Origin: JAUIJL01 sp965366625
GTDB lineage: Bacteria; Acidobacteriota; Thermoanaerobaculia; Multivoradales; J023
DNA length: 64,000 bases
Assembly: GCA_965366625.1 (NCBI GenBank)
Contig: CBDUGP010000003.1
Coordinates: forward strand, 156,566 to 220,565
Direction: 5' to 3'
Shown here: positions 8,925-17,998 of the stretch, piece after piece
Position numbering within the stretch: the stretch's first letter is position 1
How the letters are laid out: each line of letters starts with the position of its first letter
The notes under the pieces: generated by a model
Told to the model about the DNA's origin: nothing
What the model saw: the letters and a program-made list of their open reading frames with translations, nothing else
Databases searched by the model: none
Translations under genes and position numbers: made by a program

Positions 8925-10766
8925 ATGAAGTTATTGCTCAAGTTGTTGGGTCTGCTCGGGGTGTCGGGTTTTATCGCCCTGCTGATCCTTTTGGTCGCCG
9001 GCGCGGTGGTGTGGTGGGTGCTCAAGAAACGTTTCTCCGGTTTCATGACCAAGGCGGTGATCGCCGGTAGCCCACCTCACCTGCATCTCGTGCGTGAGCT
9101 GACGCCGGTTTGGGACGACCACGATGAAATCAGCGAGCGGGTCAATGCGTTGAGGGCCTTGGGTTTTCGGGCCCTTGGGACTTATGGCTGCCAAGAGTTG
9201 GATGCTTTTCAGCTGGTGGCCATGGCCCATGCCCAGGAAGGATTCGCTGCGGCGGTTTTTGAGCATCCGGACCAAGGATGTTGGGTGGATCTGGCGACCC
9301 AATTCCGAGATACGGGCGAGTATTTGGTGGTGTCCGGCGCCCCTGACCCGGGCAACAAACCGAAGATTCCCGGGTTCATCAAACACTTCGACAAGAAGGC
9401 CTCGGTAGAAAAGTTGTTCCGGGTTTTCGTCAAAAAAGTGGGCCACCACTTGGTAGTGCCCGTGAGTCCGGAGAATTACGTTTCATTCTTCGAGACCTAT
9501 TACGCGGCCGAAATGGCTGGATATTACGAGGCCCTGGGCATCGAGCCCGACGCCACGTCGGCTTCCCCGGAGGAGCCCATCGACCGGGATCCGGTCCAGG
9601 ACGAGGCGTGCGCGCCCCTCTTCCGTGCCATCCACCATCGCGATTCAGCCCAGCTTCAACAACATTTGCAGGGGCTGAGCGCTTCCGCCGGGGGCTCGCT
9701 GGAAGGTCGAGATGAGGAAGGGCGAACGCCTCTAATGGCCGCCGTATTGACCGGTGATCCGGCCTTCGTGGAGCCTCTGATCGCGGCCGGTGCGGATGTC
9801 AACGCCACGGTTCCCGGCAATCCGTCCCAGCCTTTTCACCGCACCCGTTCGTGGCAAGAGATGGCTGCGGAGCAGGATCCCGATTCCCAGGCGGCCATGG
9901 CCACGGTCGGCCGGGTATTGAATGCTTTCGGCGCCGACTCTCTGAATGCTTATGGTTCGCAGGCTCCCTTGACGCCGCTGATTCTGGCGATTTGGACCGG
10001 CAGCGAGCCGGTGGCTGCGGCTTTGATCGAGGCCGGTGCAACCACGGTGACCGGCAAGGAGCCCGAACCCTTGCACTACGCCGTGGAACGGGGGGATATC
10101 CACCTGGTCAACCTATTGCTGCGCTCGGGTGTCGATCTCGAACTGCGGGACGAGATGGGCCAGACTCCGCTGATGGTCGCGGTCCGCGAGCAAGATGTGG
10201 AGTTGGTGCAGTGGCTGTTGGAAGCGGGCGCCGAGGTCGACTCCAAAGACGAGGACGGAGATACCGCACTTTCGATCGCCGGTTATGAAGGTGCGGAGGA
10301 TATTTTCGAGGTTCTGGTGCCCCGAGCTAAGAAAAATATCCGCAAGGCGCGAAAACATTTGGCGTCCAATGCGGACCCGGAGCAGAACCCTGTGGCCCGA
10401 CGTTTGGAGCGCGCCGCGGAAGACGGCAAGGTGGCGCGCCTACAGCGTTTGCTGGGGCATGGGCTGGCGGTCGACAGTGTTGCGGACGAGGAAGGGCGGA
10501 CAGCCTTGATCGCCGCGGCCGGGGCCGGCGAGCTGCGGGTGGTGCGGTGGCTGCTCGACCTAAAAGCCAACGTCAATCACCGCACCCAGAGCGGCGAATG
10601 CGCCCTGTCGACCGCCGTCGGCTCGCCCGGTGTGGATGGTCGATTGTTGCCGGATCTGGTGCAGATGTTGCTCGATGCCGGCGCCAGTCTCGACGCCCTG
10701 GATGCGGAATCCCGGCAGCGGGTGGTGCAAGTGCTGCAAAGCCGTGGCGGTGTCTTACCCGCCTGA
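8925..10766 (+). CDS. Membrane-anchored ankyrin repeat protein
   Basis: A 613-residue protein. Residues 1-34 form a hydrophobic anchor (LLGVSGFIALLILLVAGAVVWWV) followed by basic residues, so the rest is probably cytoplasmic. Residues about 45-200 form an unrecognised alpha/beta domain (HLHLVRELTPVWDDHDE...). From about residue 225 there are at least six ankyrin-like repeats, for example DEEGRTPLMAAVLTGDPAFVEPLIAAGADVN, EMGQTPLMVAVREQDVELVQWLLEAGAEVD and EEGRTALIAAAGAGELRVVRWLLDLKANVN (shown in part). A charged linker at about 465-490 splits the repeats into two blocks. A protein-protein scaffold is likely; the partner is unknown. It follows prfA closely and could be cotranscribed. Confidence 0.8.
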   Translation: MKLLLKLLGLLGVSGFIALLILLVAGAVVWWVLKKRFSGFMTKAVIAGSPPHLHLVRELTPVWDDHDEISERVNALRALGFRALGTYGCQELDAFQLVAMAHAQEGFAAAVFEHPDQGCWVDLATQFRDTGEYLVVSGAPDPGNKPKIPGFIKHFDKKASVEKLFRVFVKKVGHHLVVPVSPENYVSFFETYYAAEMAGYYEALGIEPDATSASPEEPIDRDPVQDEACAPLFRAIHHRDSAQLQQHLQGLSASAGGSLEGRDEEGRTPLMAAVLTGDPAFVEPLIAAGADVNATVPGNPSQPFHRTRSWQEMAAEQDPDSQAAMATVGRVLNAFGADSLNAYGSQAPLTPLILAIWTGSEPVAAALIEAGATTVTGKEPEPLHYAVERGDIHLVNLLLRSGVDLELRDEMGQTPLMVAVREQDVELVQWLLEAGAEVDSKDEDGDTALSIAGYEGAEDIFEVLVPRAKKNIRKARKHLASNADPEQNPVARRLERAAEDGKVARLQRLLGHGLAVDSVADEEGRTALIAAAGAGELRVVRWLLDLKANVNHRTQSGECALSTAVGSPGVDGRLLPDLVQMLLDAGASLDALDAESRQRVVQVLQSRGGVLPA

Positions 10767-10768
10767 AT

Positions 10769-10786
10769 GGGCCCTAATGAGGGTCC
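10769..10786 (+). terminator. Possible hairpin terminator after the ankyrin gene
   Basis: A 7-bp stem with one G-U pair (GGGCCCT, loop AATG, AGGGTCC) begins three bases after the stop codon. It has no T run, so it is only a weak candidate for intrinsic termination. Nothing else is recognised up to the next gene at 11004. Confidence 0.35.
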
Positions 10787-11003
10787 GTTCAGATTCGGCT
10801 CGGTAGGGTCGGCCCAGCGCCCCTGCGCGCGTCGCTTCGAAACTCGCGCCGCCGTTGATGTGCCGTCGCAAGCTACTGATGGGTCAAAATTTAAGTCGAT
10901 TCATAGGTCGTATCGCTCAGACAGTCTTCGCTTCCGTGCTCGAGTCGCTGGGCCTCCCAAGCTCGCAAAATGGAAATTTCTGGACGAAACCTAATCAGAG
11001 CGC

Positions 11004-12215
11004 TCAGCGGGTCGCTTTGGCCAAGGCTTGATCCAAGTCTTCCAACAAATCATCGACCGCTTCGATGCCCACCGACAGCCGCAGCAGGTTGTCGGTAATG
11101 CCGAGTTCGGCTCGAACGTCTGCCGGAACCGACGCATGGGTCATGATCGCCGGATGATTGACCAGGGATTCGACCGCACCCAGGCTTTCCGCCAGTTGGA
11201 AGACCTTAACGCTCTCAGCGAATTTGCGGGTTTCTTCGAGGCCGCCCTCCACCAGAAAGGTCACCATACCGCCGAAGCCGTCCATCTGACGTTTGAAGAG
11301 TTCGTGCTGAGGGTGGCTTTCGAGGGCGGGATAGATGACTGTACGAACCGCCTTGTGGCCGGTGAGGAAGTCGACCACAGCGTTTGCGTTCTCACTGTGG
11401 CGCCGCATCCTGATGTCCAGGGTCTTGATGCCGCGCAGGGTTTGAGATGCGTCGAACGGTCCCATCACCGCCCCGAGCGCGTTTTGCAGGTACCGAAGGG
11501 TTTCGGTCAGCTGAGGATTGCCCGCCACCAAAATGCCGCCGACCACATCCGAGTGGCCGTTCAGGTATTTGGTGGTCGAGTGCATGACGAGGTCGAAGCC
11601 GTGCTCGAGGGGGCGTTGGAAGATCGGTGAGGCGAAGGTGTTGTCGCAGGCCAAGATGACGTCGGGGTTTTTGGCTTTGGCGATTTCCGCCACCCCTTTG
11701 AGGTCGACCAGTTTGAGCAGGGGGTTGGTAGGCGTCTCGACCCAAACCAATTTGGTGTCGGCGGTCATGGATTCAGCGAATAGGTCCAAGTCGCACATGT
11801 CCACATAGTGGAAGCCCAAACCCTGGGACCTGGCCTTGACCATCGACATCTGGCGCCGAGTGCCACCGTAGAGATCGTCCATGGCCACCACTCGATCGCC
11901 CTGGTCGAGCATGTCCAGAACCGTGGCCGTCGCCGCTAATCCCGAAGCAAATGCAAATGCACCACAGCTGGGATCTTGTTGCTCGGTGATCGGCGAGCCT
12001 TCCAAGCTCGCCACCATGCGTTCGAGGGCGTAACGGGTGGGGTTGTGGCTGCGCGAGTATTCGAATCCTCGATGCTCGCCGGGCGACGATTGGACATAAG
12101 TCGCAGAAGTGAAAATGGGCGGCATGACCGCGCCGGTGACCGGCTCTGGACGCTGTCCACCGTGCACCACGAGCGTGCCCAAACGTTGGGAGGAATTGCG
12201 GGTTTCATCGCTCAT
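11004..12215 (-). CDS. PLP-dependent trans-sulfuration enzyme (cystathionine gamma-synthase/lyase family)
   Basis: A 403-residue fold-type I PLP enzyme of the Cys/Met metabolism family. It shows the N-terminal GTLVVHGGQ, the PLP phosphate-binding YSRSHNPTRYALE segment, FASGLAATATVL, and HSTTKYLNGHSDVVGG with the Schiff-base lysine. C-terminal features include the SLGAVESLVNHPAIMTHAS block typical of gamma-elimination or replacement enzymes. It makes or breaks cystathionine or related thioethers in cysteine/methionine metabolism; synthase, gamma-lyase and O-acylhomoserine sulfhydrylase cannot be separated by eye. ATG at 12215 was chosen because GGAG sits just upstream; an ATG twelve bases earlier would place that site inside the gene. 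It has its own promoter region. Confidence 0.9.
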   Translation of the reverse strand: MSDETRNSSQRLGTLVVHGGQRPEPVTGAVMPPIFTSATYVQSSPGEHRGFEYSRSHNPTRYALERMVASLEGSPITEQQDPSCGAFAFASGLAATATVLDMLDQGDRVVAMDDLYGGTRRQMSMVKARSQGLGFHYVDMCDLDLFAESMTADTKLVWVETPTNPLLKLVDLKGVAEIAKAKNPDVILACDNTFASPIFQRPLEHGFDLVMHSTTKYLNGHSDVVGGILVAGNPQLTETLRYLQNALGAVMGPFDASQTLRGIKTLDIRMRRHSENANAVVDFLTGHKAVRTVIYPALESHPQHELFKRQMDGFGGMVTFLVEGGLEETRKFAESVKVFQLAESLGAVESLVNHPAIMTHASVPADVRAELGITDNLLRLSVGIEAVDDLLEDLDQALAKATR

Positions 12216-12328
12216 GGTTTTCTCCATCGGGCGGGAGCGGGTAAGTGAGGGCTGAGGGTGGCTCTGCCACGGCCTGCCATAAAATTGAGCGGCTCAGTGT
12301 ACGCGAATTGTCAGATCTCGTCAGGTCC

Positions 12329-12784
12329 CTATTTTGTGGCGCGGTTTGATCCGTCTTGATCCGAATCCGGGGACGACAGACTTTGTTCGAGAATCGACCG
12401 CAGCTCTTGGGGCAGGGGCACGGGGCGACGGCTGTCGAGGTTCATCAACACATTGGTGATGCGTGCCCGAAAGCTCTTGGCGCCGTCTCGTTTGCGGCGG
12501 ATGGTGTAGCGGAAGCCGACGGAGGACCTACCCACTTCCTCGACCGTCAGCTCGACGATCGCGATATCGCCGTATTCGAGGGGAGCGGTAAAGGTGCTTT
12601 CAATGGCTACGGTGGGAAAACCGAGCCGCCGGTCCCGGATCAGCTCGGGATACGAGATGGGGGCAGCCGTATCAAAGAAATCCTCAAATGCGGCGTGACA
12701 AAGGTGGAAAAATTGGGGGTAGTAGACGATCCCGGCACCGTCTACATCGTCGAAACGGATTTTTTGTACAGAAGTGAATGCCAT
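12329..12784 (-). CDS. Hot-dog acyl-CoA thioesterase (YbgC/FadM-like)
   Basis: A 151-residue single hot-dog domain of the 4-hydroxybenzoyl-CoA thioesterase family. The signature IRFDDVDGAGIVYYPQFFHLCHAAFEDF carries the catalytic Asp region (the D-x-x-G-I-V-Y-Y pattern). The FRYTIRRK and ARITNVLMNLD strands complete the fold. It hydrolyses acyl- or aroyl-CoA thioesters in the cytoplasm; chain specificity is unknown. It lies upstream of and on the same strand as the PLP enzyme but is separated by about 110 bases, so it is probably an independent unit. It diverges from the dodecin gene across a 126-base gap. Confidence 0.88.
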   Translation of the reverse strand: MAFTSVQKIRFDDVDGAGIVYYPQFFHLCHAAFEDFFDTAAPISYPELIRDRRLGFPTVAIESTFTAPLEYGDIAIVELTVEEVGRSSVGFRYTIRRKRDGAKSFRARITNVLMNLDSRRPVPLPQELRSILEQSLSSPDSDQDGSNRATK

Positions 12785-12910
12785 AGGTAGATTCTAGCCG
12801 CGGATCGATGATTCTTCCGGATCCTCTGATAAATTGGCGGACAGGCTTTTTTTAGCTCCATTTTCAACCCGAGCTTGAGTCGCAAGCTCACCACCAGGAG
12901 GCTCCTCCCC

Positions 12911-13120
12911 ATGGCAGACCATGTCTACAAAATTCTCGAACTCGTTGGATCGTCGACCGAAGGCACGGACGACGCGATTCGAGCGGCTGTTCGGCGTGCG
13001 TCGAAGACCATTCGAGATATGCGTTGGTTTGAGGTGATCGACACCCGAGGCAACATTGAGGACGGCCGCGTCGCCCATTGGCAAGTCAAGATCCGTGTCG
13101 GTTTTACCCTCGAAGATTGA
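12911..13120 (+). CDS. Dodecin family flavin-binding protein
   Basis: A 69-residue dodecin. Dodecins assemble as hollow dodecamers that store or buffer flavins. The sequence has the family pattern: VYKILELVGSS at the N-terminus, a single helix (GTDDAIRAAVRRASKTI), then RWFEVIDTRGNI, where the Trp stacks on the flavin, and a final beta strand HWQVKIRVGFTLE. ATG at 12911 has AGGAGG ten bases upstream; a longer open frame upstream includes that site and is not the start. The gene is single and is followed by a G-rich, repeat-containing intergenic stretch. Confidence 0.95.
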   Translation: MADHVYKILELVGSSTEGTDDAIRAAVRRASKTIRDMRWFEVIDTRGNIEDGRVAHWQVKIRVGFTLED

Positions 13121-13206
13121 TTCACCGTGGTGAAGGGGGGGGAGGGGGCGAAGGAGGGCAAAGGGGGCGATAGGGGGCGAGGTCGGTCCGACCATCGGGC
13201 GATCAG

Positions 13207-13251
13207 CACTTTGGTTTCGGGCACTTTGGTTTCGGGTACTTTGGGTTCGGG
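13207..13251. repeat. 15-bp x 3 intergenic tandem repeat
   Basis: Three units (13207-13221, 13222-13236, 13237-13251): the first two are identical CACTTTGGTTTCGGG and the third has two changes. They lie upstream of the Calx-beta autotransporter gene in an otherwise featureless G-rich gap (13121-13372). Confidence 0.95.
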
Positions 13252-13372
13252 GAAAGTGCCGAAATGGGCGCTTTGCCCAGGTGTTAGAATTAGACACGCT
13301 TCGCCCGAATTCATCAGAGATCTTGCCGGAACATGACGGCATAGATTCGAATCCCTCCCAATCGAGGCCACC

Positions 13373-16300
13373 GTGCAACATTCCCCGCCGCTGTCTTTGA
13401 GTTCGAAGTCACTTAATTTCTCCTTCATTATGGGCCTATTTGCATGGGTTATTTGCCTGGCTATGCCGGCTTCGCCGGTGCGAGCCGGCGTTTTGGGCAC
13501 TTACGACCTGGTCGTGACCTCCCACACGCTTCCGGTCTCGGTCCCGGAGGTCGACACGGTGCTCAACATCACCGTCGAATTGGTAGGCGCCGGGGTTTGT
13601 ACCTCGGCTTGGGGAGGCATCACCTGGGCGGTTAATGTGGACTTCAACGGTGACGCCGGGCCAGGCGATGTCGGCAATCCATTCCCGAGTTCGCTGACGT
13701 TTAGCGATGTCACGCCGAGCGCAAATTTCATGTTGTCTCTCAGCCCCGACGCCATCGACGAGCCCGACGAAACGTTCGAAATTTCGCTCACGCCCCTAAA
13801 CCAGAGCATTCTTTGTGCCTTGCCGGGGGGCAACATTGAGCCAAATCTCAACGATTACCGCATATTTGTCACCATCGTGGACGATGATTTGGGTCTGGAA
13901 TTCGTGATCCAAGATACCCAAGTGATCGAAGGTGATGCGGGTAGCCCGAACGTCGAGGTCACCGTCGACATGTTGAACGGCCCGTTCGGCCAAGATGTGA
14001 CGATCGATTGGAATACCTCCGACGGTACAGCCACCACGGGCGACAACGACTACTTGCCGGCGGGTGGCACCCTGACCATTTTCTCCGGCCAAAGCTCGGC
14101 CACCGCGTTCATTCCCGTGGTCGGGGACACGAATCCCGAATCCGACGAAGAATTCAACGTCTCAATTTTTAATCCATCCCAAGGCACGATCTTGGACAAC
14201 AACGCCGACGTGACGATTCTCGACGACGACACCGGGCCGCCCCTCGAGTTGGTGGTGCAGGACGCGGTCGTGGTGGAAGGGGACTCGGGGTTCCAGAACG
14301 TGATGGTGACCATCGAACTTCAGAACGGGCCCGCGCCCTTCGACGTCACCATGGATTGGACCACCTTCGACGGCAGCGCCACCACCAGCGACAACGACTT
14401 TCAATTTGCCAGTGGCACGGTGACGATCTTCGACGGGGATACCTCAGCCCAGGTGACGGTGTCGGTGATCGGCGATACGGTGGACGAGCCCGACGAGTTT
14501 TTCGAGGTCAAGATTTTCAACGCCGTGGGCGCCGACATCCTCGACGAGCGCGGGGACGTGACGATCCAAAACGACGACGGCCCTATGTTGACGGTCAGCG
14601 TTCTCGATACCCAGGTCGTGGAGGGAGATTCGGGCTTGAAGTCGATGGTCTTCACCATCGAGGTGGACGCGGCGGCGAGCTTGGGCAGCCCGGGGCTGGG
14701 TAGCAGCCGGACCCTACCCACCATGAGCGTCGACTATTTGACCTTGCCTGGCTCCGCGGCAGCCGGCAGCGACTACCAGGCGATGTCCGGAACGTTGAAT
14801 TTCGTCGACGACTCCACCAAAACGGTTTTGGTCAAGATCATCGGCGACACCCTCGAGGAGCCGACCGAAAACCTTTTCCTGCGTTTGTCCAACCCCGTCA
14901 ACGTGGTGATCGGAGACAACGAAGGGGAGGGCCTGATTCTCGACGACGACAGCCCGGCGGGGCAGCTTTCGGTGTCGGACGCCCAAGTGGATGAAGGGGA
15001 CGAGGGCAGCACGGAATTGACTTTCCAAGTCCATCTCGCGCCGGCCCAAGACTCGGTGGTCGAGGTGGATTTCGAAACCCTCGACGGCAGCGCGACGGCC
15101 GAAGGCGGCGACTATCAATCGACCCAAGGCCAGTTGACCTTCCAACCGGGTCAAACGGTCCAGGTTCTTTCCGTGCCGGTGCACGGTGACCTCGAAGTGG
15201 AGGGAGACGAAACCCTTCAAGTCAGGCTCTTCAATCCGGTGGGCGCTGAGATCTCGGACGATTTGGGCGACGGCACTATCATCGACGACGATGCCGGCTC
15301 GGTGCCGACCGTCAGCATCGGCGACGGCGGCGGGGTCGAGGGCAATTCCGGCTTCAACCAGGTCCAGCTGACGGTTTCGCTCTCCCAGCCGGCGGACGGC
15401 ACCGTGGAAGTGAGCTACAGCACCGTGGACGGTTCGGCGATGGCCGGGGCCGACTATGAGAGCAGCTCCGGCACGGTGACCTTCCAACCGGGTGAAACGA
15501 CCGCAGGGCTGACGGTTAAATTGCAGGGAGACACCCTGGAGGAAGGTGACGAATTCTTCACCGTCGTGCTCTCCGATCCGGTCGGCGCCCAGCTCGGCGA
15601 CGCCGAAGGCCGAGTGACCGTCATCGATGACGATCAGCCGCCGGTGCTGTCGATCGAGGATGCTCAAGTGGTCGAAGGCGACCAAGGTCAAAGACTCGCG
15701 GTGTTCACCCTGCGCTTGGAGCAGCAGGCCAAAGCCCGGATCATGGTCGACTTCACCACCCGAGACGGCACAGCCCTGGCGTCGGACAACGACTATTTGC
15801 CCATCAGCGGTCGACTGGACTTCGATTCCGGCGAGTCCACGGTCGTGTTGGAGGTGCCCGTGTTGGGCGACTTGCGGCCGGAAGACGACGAGGTGTTCTT
15901 CGTCGACCTGTCCTCGCCGGACGGCGCGGTGCTCGGTGATTCGACCGCCCAAGGCCTGATTGTCGACGACGATTCCGACGGCGGTCCCGGCGGATCGGCG
16001 GGATCGATTCGGCTGATCCAGGCCGAGCCCGCCATGGAAGGGGCGGGGCCCGCGGTCATTCAAGTCGAGCGGTTTGGCGGCAGCACCGGTGTTGTCAGTG
16101 TTTTGGTTTCGACCGCCGATGGGTCCGCCAACGCCGGGCAGGATTACCAAGCCGTGAGCCGGCGCATTCAATGGGTCGGCGGTCAGAGTGGTCCCCAATC
16201 CCTCGAGGTGCCGATTCTGAACGACGCCCGACGGGAGGACGGCGAAACGTTCGCGGTGGCTTTGAGCAGCCCGCAAGGGGCCGGGCTCGCGAGCCCGACC

Positions 16301-17998
16301 CAAATTTCCGTGTCGATCGTCGACGACGACACACCCATGGCCTTGCAGGCTGTGGGTGAGCTGCAACGCACGGTCAAGGTGCGGACCGAGCAGGAGTTCC
16401 AGGTGCGGGTGGTGACCGAGGGCGGTGACGTCGTCGAGGGAGCGGTGGTCCAATGGTCGGTGGACGGCCAGGTCCGATTGCCGGACGAAGGCCGGACCGT
16501 GAGCGGCGCTGACGGCCTGGCCGGTCAGACGGTATTGTTCAGCGAGCGGCCGGGAGACGCCTCGATTTTCGCCCGCTTGGTAGGTTCCGACGAACCCCTG
16601 ACTTACGTGGTCGAGGTCGAGGGCGACCTCAGAGACAATCTCGGTGGCGAGGGCAATGACTCTCAAGAGCCCGGTGTGGCGGGAGTCTTGGATGCATCCT
16701 GTGCCGACGCCGGTAGCTCTCGTCATTCGGAGCTGTGCAATTACGTCTTCGACTTGGCCGATACCGGCGATCAACGGGATGTGGTCGAGCAGCTCACGCC
16801 GAGATCGACCCTCGCCCAGGCGAAAACCACCCTAAGGGCTCCCGCCCAACAGATTCGCAACGTCACCTCTCGCCTGAGCGCCCTGCGCGGCGGCGGCACG
16901 GGTTCGGCGTTTGGTCAATTGGCGTTCGCCATCCAAGGGGACGCTATTTCTTTAGGTCCTCTACAACAGGCGGTGGCGAGCTTTGGACCGGATGATTTCG
17001 AGCAGCCCTTGCGTCGAGCGGTGGAGGCCGAGCGCCCCGACGAAGCTCCGTGGCGACGGGGTGGCGCGGCCAGCGGCGACGAAGAGGATCCCTATGAAGA
17101 CTTAGACGCCTACGACTCGACCGAGTCGCCGTGGGGTTTCTTCATCAACGGCCGGGCCTCCTTTGGGGACGCGCCCAGGCGTGGGGCGGATCTCGGCTAC
17201 GATTTTTCGACCCAAGGTTTGACGGCGGGCGTGGACTATCGGGTTTCCGATCAGTGGGTGGTCGGTTCGTCGCTCGGGTATAACCGGTCGGATATCGATT
17301 TGGCCGGCATCGGCGGGCGCCGAAACGGTGGCTCCATCGATACCGAGGGGCTGTCACTGTCCGTCTTCACCTCCTGGTATCGGGAGAATTTCTACCTCGA
17401 CGGGGTAGTGACCTTCGGACAATCGGACTTCGATACCGAGAGAATCATCGATTTGCCGGTGCCCCTCAACGGGCGCGATCGTTTTGTGGCGATCGGCAAA
17501 CCCGATGGTGACGAGCTGTCGGTGCACCTCGGATTCGGTTACGACTTGCTCATTGGCGAAGCCCTCAACCTGGGCGGATTCGTCAACGGCAACTATGTTC
17601 GTGCCACGGTCGATAGCTATACCGAAATCGGCGCCGATGTGCTCAATCTGATCTTCGATGAGCAGGAACTCGAATCCCTGCTGGCGGAGATCGGGGTGGA
17701 ACTCACCTATCCCTACAGCTTGTCTTGGGGCGTGGTGCAACCGCTGGTGCGGATCGCCTTCTTGCGCGAACTCGAAGACGATGCCCAAATCATCCGCGCC
17801 CGTTTCGCCGAGGATCCGTCCGGGCAAAGATTCCGGGTGACCTCGGAGCGGCCGGATAGCAGCTATCTGAACGTCGCCCTCGGCTTGACCGCCACCCTGC
17901 AACAGGGCTGGGCCGCCTACTTTCAATACGACACCGATTTGGAGCGCGACGACCTCGATATCTACACCCTATCGAGCGGATTCAGATTCCAATTCTGA
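13373..17998 (+). CDS. Calx-beta repeat autotransporter (type V-like) surface protein
   Basis: A 1541-residue secreted protein starting at GTG. A signal peptide is visible (MGLFAWVICLAMPASPVRA, about residues 20-38). After a divergent N-terminal module come seven Calx-beta domains (about residues 172-987), each with an EGD-type calcium-binding turn, a DGSA(T) strand and a terminal DDD. Next are an Ig-like segment (about 990-1080), a low-complexity linker, an alpha-helical stretch (LAQAKTTLRAPAQQIRNVTSRLSAL) and a beta-barrel of about 290 residues (about 1252-1541) with alternating aromatic strands. It ends in an outer-membrane type terminal FRFQF. The layout is that of a classical autotransporter whose passenger is a calcium-rigidified adhesin stalk. 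The last 30 bases overlap the convergent amine oxidase gene. Confidence 0.85.
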   Translation: MQHSPPLSLSSKSLNFSFIMGLFAWVICLAMPASPVRAGVLGTYDLVVTSHTLPVSVPEVDTVLNITVELVGAGVCTSAWGGITWAVNVDFNGDAGPGDVGNPFPSSLTFSDVTPSANFMLSLSPDAIDEPDETFEISLTPLNQSILCALPGGNIEPNLNDYRIFVTIVDDDLGLEFVIQDTQVIEGDAGSPNVEVTVDMLNGPFGQDVTIDWNTSDGTATTGDNDYLPAGGTLTIFSGQSSATAFIPVVGDTNPESDEEFNVSIFNPSQGTILDNNADVTILDDDTGPPLELVVQDAVVVEGDSGFQNVMVTIELQNGPAPFDVTMDWTTFDGSATTSDNDFQFASGTVTIFDGDTSAQVTVSVIGDTVDEPDEFFEVKIFNAVGADILDERGDVTIQNDDGPMLTVSVLDTQVVEGDSGLKSMVFTIEVDAAASLGSPGLGSSRTLPTMSVDYLTLPGSAAAGSDYQAMSGTLNFVDDSTKTVLVKIIGDTLEEPTENLFLRLSNPVNVVIGDNEGEGLILDDDSPAGQLSVSDAQVDEGDEGSTELTFQVHLAPAQDSVVEVDFETLDGSATAEGGDYQSTQGQLTFQPGQTVQVLSVPVHGDLEVEGDETLQVRLFNPVGAEISDDLGDGTIIDDDAGSVPTVSIGDGGGVEGNSGFNQVQLTVSLSQPADGTVEVSYSTVDGSAMAGADYESSSGTVTFQPGETTAGLTVKLQGDTLEEGDEFFTVVLSDPVGAQLGDAEGRVTVIDDDQPPVLSIEDAQVVEGDQGQRLAVFTLRLEQQAKARIMVDFTTRDGTALASDNDYLPISGRLDFDSGESTVVLEVPVLGDLRPEDDEVFFVDLSSPDGAVLGDSTAQGLIVDDDSDGGPGGSAGSIRLIQAEPAMEGAGPAVIQVERFGGSTGVVSVLVSTADGSANAGQDYQAVSRRIQWVGGQSGPQSLEVPILNDARREDGETFAVALSSPQGAGLASPTQISVSIVDDDTPMALQAVGELQRTVKVRTEQEFQVRVVTEGGDVVEGAVVQWSVDGQVRLPDEGRTVSGADGLAGQTVLFSERPGDASIFARLVGSDEPLTYVVEVEGDLRDNLGGEGNDSQEPGVAGVLDASCADAGSSRHSELCNYVFDLADTGDQRDVVEQLTPRSTLAQAKTTLRAPAQQIRNVTSRLSALRGGGTGSAFGQLAFAIQGDAISLGPLQQAVASFGPDDFEQPLRRAVEAERPDEAPWRRGGAASGDEEDPYEDLDAYDSTESPWGFFINGRASFGDAPRRGADLGYDFSTQGLTAGVDYRVSDQWVVGSSLGYNRSDIDLAGIGGRRNGGSIDTEGLSLSVFTSWYRENFYLDGVVTFGQSDFDTERIIDLPVPLNGRDRFVAIGKPDGDELSVHLGFGYDLLIGEALNLGGFVNGNYVRATVDSYTEIGADVLNLIFDEQELESLLAEIGVELTYPYSLSWGVVQPLVRIAFLRELEDDAQIIRARFAEDPSGQRFRVTSERPDSSYLNVALGLTATLQQGWAAYFQYDTDLERDDLDIYTLSSGFRFQF

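Noticed and set aside
12216..12328. Possible SAM riboswitch before the sulfur-metabolism PLP gene
   Set aside because: No conserved SAM-I or SAM-II core sequence or stem arrangement could be found.
14714..16774. A 686-codon minus-strand open frame opposite the Calx-beta gene
   Set aside because: High-GC repeats keep the antisense frame open; the encoded sequence is His/Arg-rich with no domain, and the plus-strand gene has clear repeats and a signal peptide.
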